Assembly (NCBI GenBank): GCA_023105745.1
Contig: JALGQZ010000007.1
Coordinates: 1,690,592 to 1,754,591, forward strand
DNA: 64,000 nucleotides
Direction: 5' to 3'
Source: Austropuccinia psidii
Taxonomy: Eukaryota > Basidiomycota > Pucciniomycetes > Pucciniales > Sphaerophragmiaceae
Shown here: piece after piece, positions 9,851 to 22,860 of the stretch
How positions within the stretch are numbered: position 1 is the first letter of the stretch
Layout: the number at the start of each line of letters is the position of its first letter
Program-made: the position numbers and the translations under genes
The notes under the pieces: generated by a model
Database searches by the model: none
Told to the model about the DNA's origin: nothing
Seen by the model: only the letters and a program-made list of their open reading frames with translations

Positions 9851-12014
9851 ATACTTCATCCAAGGCATGTATTAGAGGGCTGTCTTTACAGTCTTTGTTA
9901 AGTAATTTACATAAGATGCTACAATTCTTATCTTGAGTGTAACTGTTTTTTACTTCTTCAAAGAAGGTGGTGTTCAAGTCTGTAACACTTATTCCTTCTA
10001 TTGGGATCTGTGGTGAAGCTTCTTCTGGAACATAAGCAGAATTATCAATATAATTTGGTAATGGCCATCTGCTTAGTCCATCTGCATTTTTATGAATATT
10101 CCCATCTTTATGAACACTAGTCATATTGCCTCTGTATTCTTGTATGGCTATTTGCCATCTGAGCATATGTCTGTTGTGTGTTTTCATTTTCAAAAGGGAT
10201 TTGACAGCTGTACAATCTGTTATCACTTCAAAAACACATCCCTCTAAGAAGTAGTTCAATTTTTCCAAGGCCCAGACAAGGCATCAACATTCCATTTGAC
10301 TTGCTCCATATCTGGCTTCAGCTGGTTTGATTTGCCTGAATATGAAACATATGGGTCCTTCCACAGGTTTATCATTTATGATCTGAACTTGGTGAAGTGA
10401 AGCACCCAGCCCATCCCCTGATGCATCAATATACAGTTTAAAAGGAAGCTTAAAGTCTGGCATCAGTAAGAGTGGAGCAGTGGTCAAGGCTTCTCTTAGA
10501 GACTCAAAAGCTTTGACTCTGTCAACAGTAATATCAAATACTGTGTCTTTGTCACACAATTCATAAAGTGGTCTTGCTATGGATGCAAAATGTTTAATGT
10601 GTTGCCTGTAATATCCTGAAAAACCTAAAAATGACTTAATTTACTTTTTGTTCTGAGGCATGGGTTTTAGAAAAATTGCTGCAACTTTGTTTTTGTCAAT
10701 TCCAAGGGACAAATCAGATACAACATGTCCTAGTGCTTTAAGTTCTTTAAATCCAAAATGACATTTCTGCAAAGCAACTTTCATGTTAACTGATTGAATT
10801 TTTGTCCAAACTCTGGAAAATCTTTACATGTGCTCTTCCCAAGTCTTGGAACAGACAATAATGTCATCAATTTAAATGATTAACCATCCCTCTGAAAGCT
10901 CTTCAGGGAAGATTTCATTAATCATTCTTTGGAAGTGTGAAGGTGCATTTTTGATACCAAAGGGCATTCTTAAATATTCATACACTCCACAATGAACAAT
11001 AACTCTCAAATATTTTCTTGCTCTTGGTGTCACCAAATTTTGATGGAATCCTTTAAGGGCATCCATAATTGTTATATAAACTGCTTGGGATATTTGAGTA
11101 GGGGCAATTTGGATTTTTGGTATTGGGTGCCTATCTGGAACAGTGTAAGTGTTAAGAGCTCTAAAGCCTCCAACCATTCTGGATTTTCCATTGTGCCATG
11201 CCACTATGACTGGTGTAGGTATTTCTACTTCTTCATTATGGCCCACTTTTTGTATTACACCAAGGTCTAGAAGCTCTTTGATATGAGGTTCCAGAGCTTC
11301 TCTTGACTTGGGACTTGCTGCATATGCAGGTCTCCTCAAGATTGGTGGATAAGGTCTCTCAATATTAAGAATGATGTCAGCTTCATGACCAATAGCTGCT
11401 CCTAGAGGTTCTTTGTCTGAAGCAAATTCTCCTTTGTGGTCATACAAAAGGGAAGAAAGTTCATTTTCTTGTTTATCAGTCAGATGAAGGCTTATTTCAG
11501 CCTCCTTCAACTGTTCAGATTTGAATTTTTCCAATTCTAAGTTGACTGGTAATACTTTATTTACTGAAATTTGTCTTTTAAATGGTAAAAAGGCAGATTT
11601 CTGATGCTTATTGTCTCCAACAGTAAAGTATCTGTCTTTTTTTTTATGAAAATCTATCCTATACATGATTAAATAGTCATTTCCCAATATAAAATGGGTA
11701 CTAGAGCAGTTTTCCATAACAACAAATTCAACTGTGATTCTTAAATTCCCATTAATGTGTGGGAATATGACATTGGTGTCAAAAATTCCTAATGGTTTCA
11801 TTGGATTACTTGCACTATTGAATTTTATACCATCAATTGGTAACAATTGGTCTTCAAAATTTGGTACAAACGTTTTAAGAAACGATTTAGCAACAAAAGA
11901 GCAGAAGGCTCCTGGGTCAAGCAAAAGCTCAGTGGGCTTGTTGTCAATCACCACTTCTGTTATACAGGAGCTACAAGCTGTATAACCCTTCCCCCTGTTG
12001 GGTTTTGTTTTCAT
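9849..12014 (-). pseudogene. Protease, reverse transcriptase and RNase H of element A
   Basis: The aspartic protease site reads LLLDPGAF (D 11916-11918, P 11913-11915) where element B has DTGA, so the catalytic triplet is altered. The conserved FILGNDYL follows. RT motifs include VPDRHPIPK, MDALKGFHQN, RMPFGIKNAPSHFQRM and IDDIIVCS, but the Tyr of YIDD is a TAA (10872-10874). RNase H shows [12 protein letters not shown] and [11 protein letters not shown], with a TGA at the QMEC*CLVW position. A TAA also interrupts the [18 protein letters not shown] segment. Each stop sits inside otherwise good homology to element B, so these are decay lesions in one former gag-pol frame. Confidence 0.9.
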
Positions 12015-12125
12015 AAGTTGTGCATCTTGAACCTTTTATAAATCAAGTTGACCATTGCTCAATTGTGGCAAGTGGGAATAAGATTCCATAATGTCAAAAG
12101 TTACATTGATATTTTCTATATCTTT

Positions 12126-14536
12126 TTAAGATTCAGAAAATATTGATGACTTATCATCTGAATTGTCTTCAATTATGTCATCTTTTTCAACATCAGGTTC
12201 CTTTTCAATATCAATTTCATTGATTTTCCCCCTTTTTGGACATTTATTGGCTAGATGGGTGGTGCTTTGGAAAATATGGCACTTTCTGACTGTATCTGCA
12301 GATTTATACTTAACATTATTACAATTTTCTTTGGGGTTTTCATCCACAGAATCTTTCCAAGGTGTATTAAACCTTATTTTGAGATTCACCCTACTAGAAC
12401 CAATTTTGGCTCTGGTGGTGACTTCTTCTATTATATTGATAATATCCTCTGCTGGAGATTGTTCAGTAGTCCTACTTTTGACAGCATGCTCTAAGTCACC
12501 TCCAGATTGTCTCAGAATCTTTCTGTGGCTCATAAATTCTGACATGTCAGGGTATAATGCTGTTAGTCTATGTTTTTGTTGGCAAAACCATGGTAAAGCT
12601 TTGTCTTTATCAGCATTGAATTTTGAATATTCAAAGGCAGTCTCAACCTTGAACCTCCAAGCATCATTGACCCATTTATTGATAATTTGGGTTTTCCACC
12701 AAGTCCAACTTTGGTGTCCATGTGCTTGTCTCAATTTGATATACCATCTGTGAGCTGATTTGGTAAATAAGGTGTTAAATCTAGCTGTTACCAATCTGTC
12801 TGGTAATACAAAATCTCCTTTGATCATGTCAATACCTCCAATGAATTCCATATGGTCATATTCTCCTTCACCACTGAAGTGAGGCCATTCTTTAAGTTTT
12901 GGAACTTTTTTCAAGAGTGCTTGGCCCATTGATGGTTCCAATTTATGAAAAGAAGTAGAAAATTCATCGTTTAATCCCTGTACCCTCACTTTGATTCAGA
13001 GGTGTAGAAATTCTTGGTAAGGTGTTTAGTAGTTGTTCAATATCATTCATTTTACTATTGTTACACCTTTGTGGATTCCTTAATACATGTTTCAAGCGTT
13101 GTATAGAGTTAATCACATTTTTTTTATCATCATCCTCTTTATATGTCAGCTCATTCCATAATTCTGTTTGTTTAGCATTATCAGAGATAACCTCATTTAA
13201 CTTTATTGTTAATTTTCGTATTTCCTCTTTTGAGGTATCAAAAACCTTTTTCAACACAATTATATGTTTCTTTACTTCAGTAAATGATTTTGAAATATCA
13301 TCAAGAGATTTCTTATTATCCTCTTTGAAAGTACTTATGGCTTATTTCATTCTTGTTTCAATTATGTCATCAATATTAAATTTAGAATATTTTTCTGTTA
13401 ACTCTTTAATAATGGCAGATTGTTTATTTATTTTATTGCCAAAAGAATTATAATTACTGGAAGTTTTAATTATTCTTAAAGCTTTTTCAGAACACATAAG
13501 TGTTTCATTAATTTGGAACAGACTCAAGTTGATTGTTTTAATTTTGTTACAAATGGTTTTATTTTTATCAGAAAGATGATTTTTCACGTCATTTATAGCT
13601 TCATACAACTCTGGGATGGAATCAAATATATCAGAAATAATTTCTGGAATCTTAATCTGGCTTCCTCCTTCTTCTGTAATTCCATCATGGTTCTCGCCAT
13701 CTGAAACACATTTTCCATGGCATCCTGCTGAATCTTTGGAATCCTGTAGCCCTGGCTGTAAGGCTTTGGTGCTGGTGCCTTCCCTTTGCCCTTGTTTTGA
13801 GCTTGTGGCTGATCTTTCATGTTGGAATTGCTGCTGCTGGCCTTGGCACTTGATTTGGTGGTGGAGGGTTGTTTTTCCTCCATTCTTCTGTTAAAAGCAT
13901 CATATTCTTCTTTTCAATCAATGGATGAGATCCATTGAGTAACCTGCAAGTGTTGGGATGACCCAGGAATTTTCTTACAGTCAGTTATGAGTTCATCCAG
14001 CGTTTCCACAGATCTGCAAGGATCTGGTACTATTTGTGTTGCAGTGCATTGTTGTAAGCCTTCTGGCTGGCTTTGTAAATGTCCACTGAGGCTTCTTGTG
14101 ACAGTGTCAGCTCTTTTTGAAGGTAAAATAGTGTCATCAGCTTCAGAATTGGACAATTTATTGTTGTGGAAGTCTTTTACTGACCCTTGTCCTTCTGTAT
14201 CTGATTGTCCTCTGCCATAATAATGTCTATGACCTTTTTGGGAGCTGCATGAGGGCTTATAGCTTGCTCCTGATCTGGTTGAAGGAATATTTTCTGATTA
14301 AAAAGGTTTTAAATAGCGATTTCATGTCAAAAACTTACTATTTGACAAATTTTTAGCTTTCTGAAGAGTATTACTGATATCCAAGTTGATCAATTCAGAA
14401 GAAATTGGCTCTTGTTGGTTATTCTGAGTTATAATAACAGTGCTATTATGGTCAGAAATCACAGTGCTTGCAGGAAGAATGCTAGTAACTGTGGAGGCTG
14501 TTTCAATCTTTTCTTGTCTGACCATGTTTTCAGACA
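12126..14536 (-). pseudogene. gag of element A, spliced, with frame break
   Basis: Gag forms the particle. The minus strand shows an acceptor (TTTTAG, 14538-14537), a first recognised exon with ATG at 14525, a 45-bp intron (14338-14294, GTAAGT...CAG) and a long second exon. That exon is rich in Gln, Lys and Ser and reaches YRIPKIQQDAMENVFQMAR. A TGA lies at 13916-13914. The downstream coiled region and the capsid-like region (KLKEWPHFSGEGEYDHMEF to YPDMSEF) are in the -1 frame relative to it. The terminal knuckle reads CHIFQSTTHLANKC, with Phe for the second Cys. The same intron position and the same frame relation occur in family B, so both features are probably ancestral. Confidence 0.82.
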
Positions 14537-14739
14537 CTAAAATTAATGAAGAAAAGCCAATTAATTAAGTAAAAAAGGTTTTTCAAAAGACAAATAAAAA
14601 ATAAAGCCTCACTTATAATTATAAAAAGAAATTATTTTTTGAGGATTTTTTAAATTGTAAGTATTTCTTATATATTTTTAAATTTTACAATATAAGAAAA
14701 AAGATTTGAAAAAGTAAAAAATTATGTCATAGGTAAAAT

Positions 14740-14759
14740 ATCATGGCTGGGCCCCCAAA
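14740..14759 (-). other. Primer-binding region of element A
   Basis: Reading the minus strand, the 5' LTR ends CCTTACA and is followed after two bases by TGGGGGCCCAGCCATGA. Elements B, C and D have nearly the same sequence at the same place. It begins TGG as expected for pairing with a tRNA 3' CCA end; I cannot name the tRNA. Confidence 0.6.
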
Positions 14760-16542
14760 TGTAAGGTGTGGATATTAAACTTTGATAAAATATCAAGTAC
14801 TTTTCCTGTCCTCAAAATTTGTATAAGGTAGAATTATTTCAAAATAGTAAGAAATAGTATTTTTAAAGAGAAAACACACCAATTTTATTGTTTTTAGCTG
14901 TGTAAGTATAAAACAATAATATAATAAAGTTTTATTGTTTTACCAACAATAAAGATTTATCCAAAAATACTCTACAAGAGATATTTAAGGCTACAAAAGA
15001 AATTTCTTCAAGAGAAATTTCAATTGGAATTAATTGGGCAAAGAACTGCAAGCAATTAATTAAAGAGAAAAGTCTTTAAAAAGATATTTAAAGAGAAAAC
15101 ACACCCAAAATTTACCAGAGTGAATATGGAAACAAAGTGACAAATTAACAGTGATGAAAGATGCTTTAATTCACTTTTGGGGTGGTTCAGGGGTAAAAAT
15201 GATTATAAGAGTAACAAAGAATGATTATAATGATTTTTCACGTGTTAAAAGGCTCAAAATGTTTAAAAAAGGGTGGCTGGAATCTTTTATTGATTGGTTT
15301 AACATTGTTTAAACTAATTATAAAAGGAAAAGCTTCTAACATGAAGAGAAATTTGGGGCAAAGAAGACATTCTTTTATAGCCATCAATTTTCTTACTCAA
15401 AAAGTAAATTTTACTCTTGTCAGTCGTGAAAAACAGTCTGACAACAGAAAAGCCAATTATGGCATTGTTGAACCCTGGTTTAGACCAAAAAGGGGCTGGT
15501 TTAAGCCATTTTAGACCCTTAGATCAGCCATCACTATAGCAAGTACTGGTCTAGAGCCTTCAAAACACGTCAGAATGTGTGTAAGAGGCATAGAATCCAG
15601 TCAAAACTGCTTTTACTAACATTGTTTTAACTTAAGGGTAGTTTTACCCTCTTGGCAGCAGTTAAAACTACCTTGGTTGGTATCAAAACCTCATCATCAA
15701 TTGAGTCACAGACCCTGTGACTCAATTCCAGGCCAAAAGGCAATGAGCTTTTGCGTGGATTTTGAAATCCCACGCCAGTCAGCAAGGAGTTTGGGGGTCT
15801 AGCTCCCCCTTAGAGCTAGAGTGTCTTTCCAATTTATTTTTTCTTTAATTCCTCATCATGAAATACAATTATAATTTACATATGTAATTCAATTGAGTTT
15901 TTAATTACACATCTGTAATAATTGATACCTCATATGTAAATTAAAGCTAGCTTATGTGATACATGTGTACATTTTGACATTTCAATTGGAAATACTTCAA
16001 TTCCTCATAACTTCTAAGCTAAACACAACACCTCAATTTTAACACAAAAATTGATGGTTAACACCACATGTGGGGGGAATTAAGTTAAGGTTTTGGGGAT
16101 TTTCATACTTTAGTACAAAAAATACTAAAAATCTAATTTAAGCTTATTTAGAGTTGAGTTACAGAAATTTCATCCAGAAGTGACCCCACTTTAACTTTTA
16201 TGATGAATCCAATAGTGTAATAATTTCTTTATTTTTATTTATTGTATGAAAAGTTATAATATATTTTATGCAACTTTTTACCAAAAATATTTTAATTTCA
16301 TAATTTTTATTAAAAATTCATTTTTACTTAAATTTTACAAGTAAAAATGTATTTTCATAATTTTAAATTTTATTGTAATTTTATTTTTAAATTATGATTA
16401 AATTTTGATTTTTAAATATAAATTTGTATTCAAATTTCAATTTTCCTTTTTATAATATGAATAAATTTATTTTATTTATATTTGTATGTTAATTTATCAT
16501 TCGTGGTCTTTTGGGTATATGAAAATACCTCTAAGGCTCACA
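14760..16542 (-). repeat. 5' LTR of element A
   Basis: 1783 bp with TGTGAGCC at its outer end and CCTTACA at its inner end (minus strand). It matches 4858-8391, 21029-22855 and 62740-64000. Confidence 0.92.
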
Positions 16543-16547
16543 ATTTG
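16543..16547. repeat. Target site duplication of element A (right)
   Basis: ATTTG, identical to 4853-4857. Confidence 0.9.
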
Positions 16548-16779
16548 GAACCCAAATCCCAACACTAAATCCTGTGTTTTTTATGTGTAAATCACATAGC
16601 ATTTTAACTTACTCCCCTTGTATTCTGACCAAATCCCATGCATTTGGGATTTCAGTTTGAATCCTAACCCAAATGAGTATTCACAATTCATACCTGTACA
16701 ACATATTCTTCTACACTCCATTTTGGACAATCTTACCAAATAGCTTAAAGGCCATTTATAATTCTTCCTCAATATAACA

Positions 16780-17994
16780 ATGTCTCATTCAAAAGCAAAA
16801 CACATCAATTCAGATATGAAGATCAACTCTTGCCTGCCAAATCCATCAGGTGACTTAATACATACAGATTATTCAACCATATTAATTGGCTTTCAGTCAA
16901 ATCCAATTTTGAGTCATGTTTTGGTAATAGTTGTTCAACATCTATTGGAAGACCTCCTTCATAAAAGCAGCATGGATTTCATCTTAATGCCATTGAGGTA
17001 AACAAAAAATCACCTAAACCTTATCTTAAGCAGAATCCGAGATCAATGGAGAACATCTAAAAAGAAGTATATGGCAGCAAAAAAATTCAAAAATTTATCT
17101 GGGGCTGGAATAATGGAAGAAGATGAGATTAAAGGAATAAAATGAATGAGTGAAAATCTTGAAATTATGTGTCCTTGCTATGCTGAAATGGATTTTCTCT
17201 TTGGCCACAAGCCCAATGTCACTCCCATTGCAAGAAGAAGACAGCTTAAATGGTGATGATGATGTTGATGTTTTGCTTGATAAGGTAAGATATTTCCTCT
17301 TCCTCTTTTTAACTGTGATAGTTAAAGCTCATTTAATTGTTAAAGAAGAATGATCACTTGGATTCACCTCTCATTCTGGATCCTTTGCTTAATAATGATG
17401 ATGACTTGGTTCAAGTGGAAAACCTCAAAGATGAATCAGTAAGCATGTTTAAACCTGATACTTATGAAATCCATTGTTGATTATTTTTGTTTTAACCAGC
17501 AAAGTAAATCTATAACACATTCAATACAAAAGCATAATCAAGCATTGATTCCCAACTTGAATGATAAGAGTGGTTCTAGGAAAAGGCCAATGGATATGTT
17601 TGCACCAACATATGAAAATTTCCTTGAATCATGGCAAAATGGTATGTTTTGGATTTATGGTTACTCTGAGCAATCCTACTGGCAAAATTCATGATTTGTA
17701 GCCCATGAAACCAGTGAAAATGCTTGTTTGGAGTGGGACAGGGAGAGGTGGAATGAAGAGGAAGCGAGCAACATGAAAAAGAAATTGTTTGAAGAAGTGA
17801 AGTTGCAAAAGCAAATGGAGTTTGAGGAGAAGAAACTTACAAAGAAATATGAATTTGAAAAAGAAAAGTAGAATAGTGAATTGGAATTTAAGGAAAAGCA
17901 ATGTGAGATGGATCTCACTATAGTGGCATTGTCATCAAGCAGGCCAATTGTGGAGCTGGAACACATTCTGACCTTAATTGATAAAAAATAAAAT
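16780..17994 (+). pseudogene. Myb/SANT-like DNA-binding protein of the Harbinger element, broken
   Basis: PIF/Harbinger elements usually carry a second gene for a Myb/SANT-like protein that helps the transposase bind DNA. The frame from about 17011 reads LILSRIRDQWRTSKKKY..., then LSGAGIMEEDEIKGIK, a TGA (17143-17145, where Trp is usual) and EMDFLFGHKPN. That is the family's linker pattern: an SGxGxxEE motif, a Trp, then LFG. Downstream, after more breaks, comes RKRPMDMFAPTYENF (about 17575) and a Lys/Glu-rich coiled-coil tail (17760-17960) typical of such proteins. The N-terminal helices (16780-17000) are uncertain. It lies between the Harbinger TIRs, which fits the role. Confidence 0.65.
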
Positions 17995-18359
17995 ATCAGG
18001 TATACATCATGTGATAATTTTATATGTGGTGATTTGTTAAATAAAACTGATTTTTAAGTGTAATTATTGATCTTATGTCATGAAATCTAACTGCACTTTA
18101 TTACCAAATTGAAAATTTGATGTTTATGGGTAATTGGGGCACCAACTTTCAATTGCTCTTATTTCATGAAATTTAATTGCAATTTATTACAAAATTGAAA
18201 ATTTGGGCAAGATTTGCATCAAGATTTTACTCCAAGTCTGTTCCAATTGAAATTTATGGCTCCCTCCATATTTCCGCTCTTTTGGATTTTCTGCCAAATA
18301 AAAGTTGATGACCACCTTTTTCCTTTTTTTTGAAATGGTACTTAAGGTCATTTTATTGT
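17995..18359. other. Intergenic stretch inside the Harbinger element
   Basis: AT-rich. It has two diverged copies of a short direct repeat containing CATGAAATYTAAYTGCANTTTATTAC (about 18075-18110 and 18170-18200). No coding region is seen. Confidence 0.5.
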
Positions 18360-19340
18360 TTTTGACAATTTCTTCTTCTTTTTCTATAAGTTTATTATTT
18401 TTAAATTTTAATTTTTTATTTTTAATTTTTATTTTGAATTGTTTCAACTTTTAATTTTGAATTTTGATTTTTGATTTTTGATTTTTGACTTTGAATTTTG
18501 AATTTTTTATTTATTTATTTTTTCTTTAGTTTGAATTTTTTATTTTTTTAATTTTTATTTTGAATTCTTAATTTTTTATTTCTTATTTTCACCCCTCACT
18601 CTTCATTACTTTTTTTTTAGATCATCCAAAAAAAATCACTCTTCTTTTTTAATTCAGGTAAGTAATTTTTTTGTTTTTTTTTCACAACCCTATTTTTTCA
18701 TAGGTAATTTTATTTTATTGCTTTTATCCACCCATCACCATCCACCCCAGTCACCCTGGAAACTCCTAAAAAGGCACCTGGGAGGTTCCAGGGTTTAGGC
18801 CTTTGAACTCATTCCAAATTGATTCGGAAGGCCTCCTGAATTGATTCTGAATTGATTTGGATTGTTTTTTTTAATTTTTTGATGTTAATGGACTCCAGAG
18901 GCCATTAACATCATTTATTTATTTTCTTTTTATTTTTTTGGATTGATATAATACTGATGATGTTTTATTTTTTATTTTTTTTAAATCATAATCATGTTTG
19001 TGATTATTATTTTTTTCAATTGATGATCATTAATGAATCACTGGTTATTTTTTTTAAATCCGAATGATCTTTATGATTACTTTTTTTTATTTTTTTTAAA
19101 TCATCATCATTACTGACCTCCTTTTTTTATTCATCATCATTAATCACTGATGAATTTTTTTTAAATCATAATCATCTTTATGATTTTTTTTTTGATAATT
19201 ATAAATTCTGACCTTTTTTTTCTTATAATCATCATCATGAATCACTGATGATTATTATTATTATTTTTCTTTTTTTTGATGATTATAATTACTGAACCAT
19301 CATTGATTTTTGTTTCATCTTTTTATTTATTTGTTGATAT
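18360..19340. repeat. Low-complexity region
   Basis: Runs of TTTTGAATTTTGATTTT-like units (18400-18560) are followed by degenerate TGATGATT / AATCATCATCATTAATGAATCACTGATGA units (18940-19310). No open frame of interest. It separates the Myb/SANT-like gene from the TET/JBP-like gene. Confidence 0.7.
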
Positions 19341-19466
19341 AGGGGTGGATTATTCATAAGGGTTTATTGTGCAATGCCATTCCATTTCAGCCCCCTTCCA
19401 TCTTCTTTGAAGTTCAAAAGAAAACCCTCCTCCTCTGTCTCACTCTTCAAATCATTCTTATAATTT

Positions 19467-19583
19467 CATGGTTAGGACTAAACCAGATTCAGAACATCAT
19501 CAGAATGATTTGAATGATGTTGAATGTACTATTCCTCCTCTTGATCTCATGGTTAGGACTAAACCAAATATAGAACATCATGA
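19467..19583 (+). repeat. 81-bp-offset direct duplication in the 5' part of the TET/JBP-like gene
   Basis: CATGGTTAGGACTAAACCA recurs with an 81-bp offset (19467 and 19548), each copy followed by an AGAACATCATSAG motif. In frame it duplicates MVRTKP...EHH. Confidence 0.75.
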
Positions 19584-20725
19584 GGATAATAATATTAAAT
19601 CAAATCATAAAAGAAAACTCACCCAAAGCCAAATACAACACATCCATGATTCAAAACAAATCATGTCTCACCTTGGCCATTCAAACACAGAATATAAGAG
19701 CTTTTCAACCATTTCAATTGACAAGAAATCAGCCAATCCATCATGGTTAAAACTTCCATAACTCAACACTCTACCCCATCCTTATGTACTCATTGGTAAA
19801 GCCAAAAAAGACCTTTTTACCTGTAATCATATATGAAATAACCCCTTTTGATAATTCTTCTGGCCACTCTCAATTGCTCCAAAACCTCATCATGAAATTG
19901 ATCTACTTATCTCAAAGTCAACAAGAAATTAAAACCAATAAGCAACTCCTAGGTGGCATTATGAAAGGTATTGCGTTTTGTCCTGGTTCTGACTCTGGCA
20001 AATCTGCAGGTGTGTGATATTTTTTGCTTATTCTTTTAATAATTGCTAAGTAATTACAAGATTTATAGGTGTTTACTCCAGAAAACCAGGTTTAACTCCT
20101 CATCAAATTAAAACAGATAATAATCAATGGACCAACCTTCATTAATATGACAAATTTGTTTACTCAAGAATCTCCCATTTTGCAAAATTAGCTGAAAATG
20201 AAAATCAGTCATTAATGGAAGCAGCCAAATTACCAAATTTTAGTCAACTCAAATGGACCTCTTCCAATCAAAAGGAAGAATTCAAGTATTTTACAAATTT
20301 CATTGTCACTCAAGATGGATTTTTCAATAAGCCACACCAAGATTTAAACAATCTCAATTCCTGGACTTATGGTATATTTCCTTTTGTAAAAAAAAAATAT
20401 TTCCATCCCCTTTCAACTGTCTTCACCCCCTCTGGACATGGCTTGTACTTCCCCAAATTGAAAATGGAGATCAATTTTTCAAAAAACCTGGCATCATGGA
20501 AATACTTTGGAAGACATCAACAATTGTTCATCATAAAACAAATACTCCTCCAGAAATAATCAATCATGACAAAATAACTCATTTTGGATGTTATTTTCAA
20601 ATAAACCATAAATTATTTAATTTAGGTGACAAATTCTTGAAAATGACACCCACTGAAATTACTTCAAAAGTCAATGGGTACTTTGAAAGAAATACACAGG
20701 ACCAAAAAAGAACTAAAAAATATTA
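19468..20725 (+). pseudogene. TET/JBP-like 2OG-Fe(II) dioxygenase, broken
   Basis: The family oxidises methylated bases using iron and 2-oxoglutarate. Core exon 1 ends at 20009, and a 59-bp intron (20010-20068, GTGTGT...ATAG) joins it in frame to exon 2 (KSAG/VYSRKPG). Exon 2 holds the iron motif HxD as KPHQDLNN (His 20335-20337, Asp 20341-20343), then WTYGIFPF, a Gly-x-YFP strand, GIMEILWKTSTIVHH with the distal His (20528-20533) and THFGCYFQIN. At that last motif fungal TET-like proteins normally have Arg in a TRFG-like motif; here it is His (20580-20582). A TAA at 20143-20145 and a frameshift in the A-run at 20481-20486 break it. The N-terminal part (19468-19760) lies in another frame. Recognition is by motif order only; other 2OG oxygenases are the main alternative. 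Confidence 0.68.
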
Positions 20726-21023
20726 ATTTTAAATTGTTTCATCTTACCAATAACATCTCCACTCTGTTGTATGCCATGAAATTATGTACATAAATCAATG
20801 TTCCTGATGAAATTCTCAATTGACTATTTTTCCATGCCAAAGTAATTGGTTTAAGTTTTTCATGCATATTTACCACATCTTCCCCAATTTTGGTATTGGA
20901 CAGATTTTCTGCATGTGGTGGATTATCATCCTCATATAGATCAAACCATTCATGACCAATTTGTGCTAACATATTATGTAAAATCATGCAAGAAACAACC
21001 CAACTAACAAAATATTCAATTTC

Positions 21024-21028
21024 ATGAT
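21024..21028. repeat. Target site duplication of the solo family-A LTR (left)
   Basis: ATGAT, repeated exactly at 22856-22860. Confidence 0.9.
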
Positions 21029-22855
21029 TGTGAGCCTTAGAGGTAATCTCATATACCCAAAAGACCACAAATACAAAAATAACATATTAATGTAAATAAA
21101 ATAAATTTATTTATATTATTAAAATCAAAATCAAAATATAAATATAAAGTTATATTAAAAATAAAAAATTAATTGCAATTTAAGAATAAAAATACATTAA
21201 ATTTTGTAAGTATAAAATTACATTTATACTTGAAAAAATTAAGTAAAAATAAAACTTTAACAAAATTGTGAAAAAATAAATAAATTTGGAAAAAAGTTAA
21301 ATAAAAATTATTATAACTTTTTATTCAATAAATAAACACATAAAAATTATTTCACCATTGGATTCCTCATAAAAAATCAGGTGGGGTCACCTCTGAGTGA
21401 AATTCTTGTAACTCCACTCTAAATAAGCTTAAATTAAGTTTTTAGTATTTTCAATACAAAAGTTGAAAATCCTCAAAACCATAATTTAATTCACACCACA
21501 TGTGGTGTTAACCATCAATTTTTGTGTTAAAATTGAGGTGTTGTGTTTAGTTTAGAAGTTATGAGGAATTGAAGTATTTTCAATTGAATTCAATTGAAAT
21601 GTCAAAATGTGCGCATGTATTACATTGGTGAACTTTGATTTACATATGAGGTGTCAATTATTACTTTATTGTACTGTACAATTGAATTGAATTACATATG
21701 TAAATTATAAGTATAATACATGATGAGGAATTAAAGGAAAAATAAATTGGAAAGATTAAATTTGGGGGGGAAAAGGAACTCCAGCTCTAAGGGGGAGCTA
21801 GACCCCCAAAATCCTTGCTGAAAGGCGTGGGATGTCAAAATTCATGCAAACGTTCATCACTTTTGGCCTGGAATTGAGTTACAGGGTCTGTGGACTCAAT
21901 TGATGATGAGGTTTTGATACCAACTGGGGTAGTTTCAGCTGTTGCCAAGAAGGTAAAACTACCCTTAAGATAAAACAATCAGAGTAAAAACAGTTTCAAC
22001 TGGTTCCTGCGCCTCTGACACACATTCTGACGTGTTCTGAAGGCTCTAGGCCTGGTATTGCTATAGTAATGGCTGATTTAAGGGTCTAAAATGGCTAAAA
22101 ATGGCTTAAACCAGCCCTTTTTGGTCTAAACCAGGGTTTAATGATGCCATAATTGGATTTTCTGTTTTCAGACTGTTTTTCACGACTGACAAGAGTAAAT
22201 TTTACTTTTGGAGTAAGAGAATTGATGGCTATAAAAGAATGTCTTCTTTGCCCCACTTTTCTCTTCATGTTAGAATCTTTTCCTTTTATAATTAGTTTAA
22301 ACATTGTTAAACCAATCAATAAGAGATTCCAACCACCTTTATTAAATCATTTTAAACCTTTTAACCACATGAAAAAATTATTATAATCATTGTTTGTAAA
22401 CTCTTATAATCATTTTTACCCCTGAACCACCCCAAAAGTGAATTAAAGCATCTTTCATCACTGTAAACTTTGTCATTTTGTTTCCAAATTCACTCTGGTC
22501 ACTTTTGGGTGTGTTTTCCCTTTAATATCCTCTTTAAAGACTTTTTTCTTTAATTAATTTCTTGCAGTTCTTTGCTCAATGAATTCCAATTGAAATTGCT
22601 CTTGAAGAAATTTCTTTTGTAGCCTTAAAATATCTCTTGTAGAGTATTTTTTGGATAAATTTTTATTGTTGGTAAAACAATAAATTTTTATAATATTATT
22701 GTTTTATACTAATAAAGTTATAAAAAATAAAATTGGCGTGTTTTCTCTTAAAAATAATATTTCATACTATTTTTAACTGAATTTTACCTTATACAAATTT
22801 TGAGGACAGGAAAAGTACTTGATTTTTAATCAAAGTTTCATATCCACACCTTACA
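21029..22855 (+). mobile_element. Solo LTR of chromovirus family A
   Basis: 1827 bp, beginning TGTGAGCC and ending CCTTACA, plus orientation. ATGAT flanks both sides and no internal sequence is left, so it records a full element that was reduced by LTR-LTR recombination. It lies within the Harbinger transposase coding sequence, between the RDNH region and the HEIEYFVSW region. It resembles the LTR at the right edge of the window more closely than those of element A around the former GC-rich insertion site. Confidence 0.92.
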
Positions 22856-22860
22856 ATGAT
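22856..22860. repeat. Target site duplication of the solo family-A LTR (right)
   Basis: ATGAT, identical to 21024-21028. Confidence 0.9.

Larger units (their letters stand above)
4858..16542 (-). mobile_element. Ty3/gypsy chromovirus A, full length, minus strand
   Basis: An 11.7-kb provirus with LTRs at both ends (14760-16542 is the 5' LTR, 4858-8391 the 3' LTR), the LTR termini TGTGAGCC...CCTTACA and a perfect ATTTG duplication. On the minus strand the order is primer-binding region, spliced gag, protease, RT, RNase H, integrase, chromodomain, polypurine tract. The 3' LTR is doubled in length by a 1730-bp foreign solo LTR. The polyprotein has stops and frameshifts, including a TAA replacing the Tyr of the YIDD box, so it is dead. 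Confidence 0.93.

Noticed and set aside
12163..12753. 196-codon plus-strand frame
   Set aside because: Antisense shadow of gag of element A.
21029..22855. A gene or transposon spanning the transposase gap
   Set aside because: The segment is a clean LTR with ATGAT on both sides and no internal coding.
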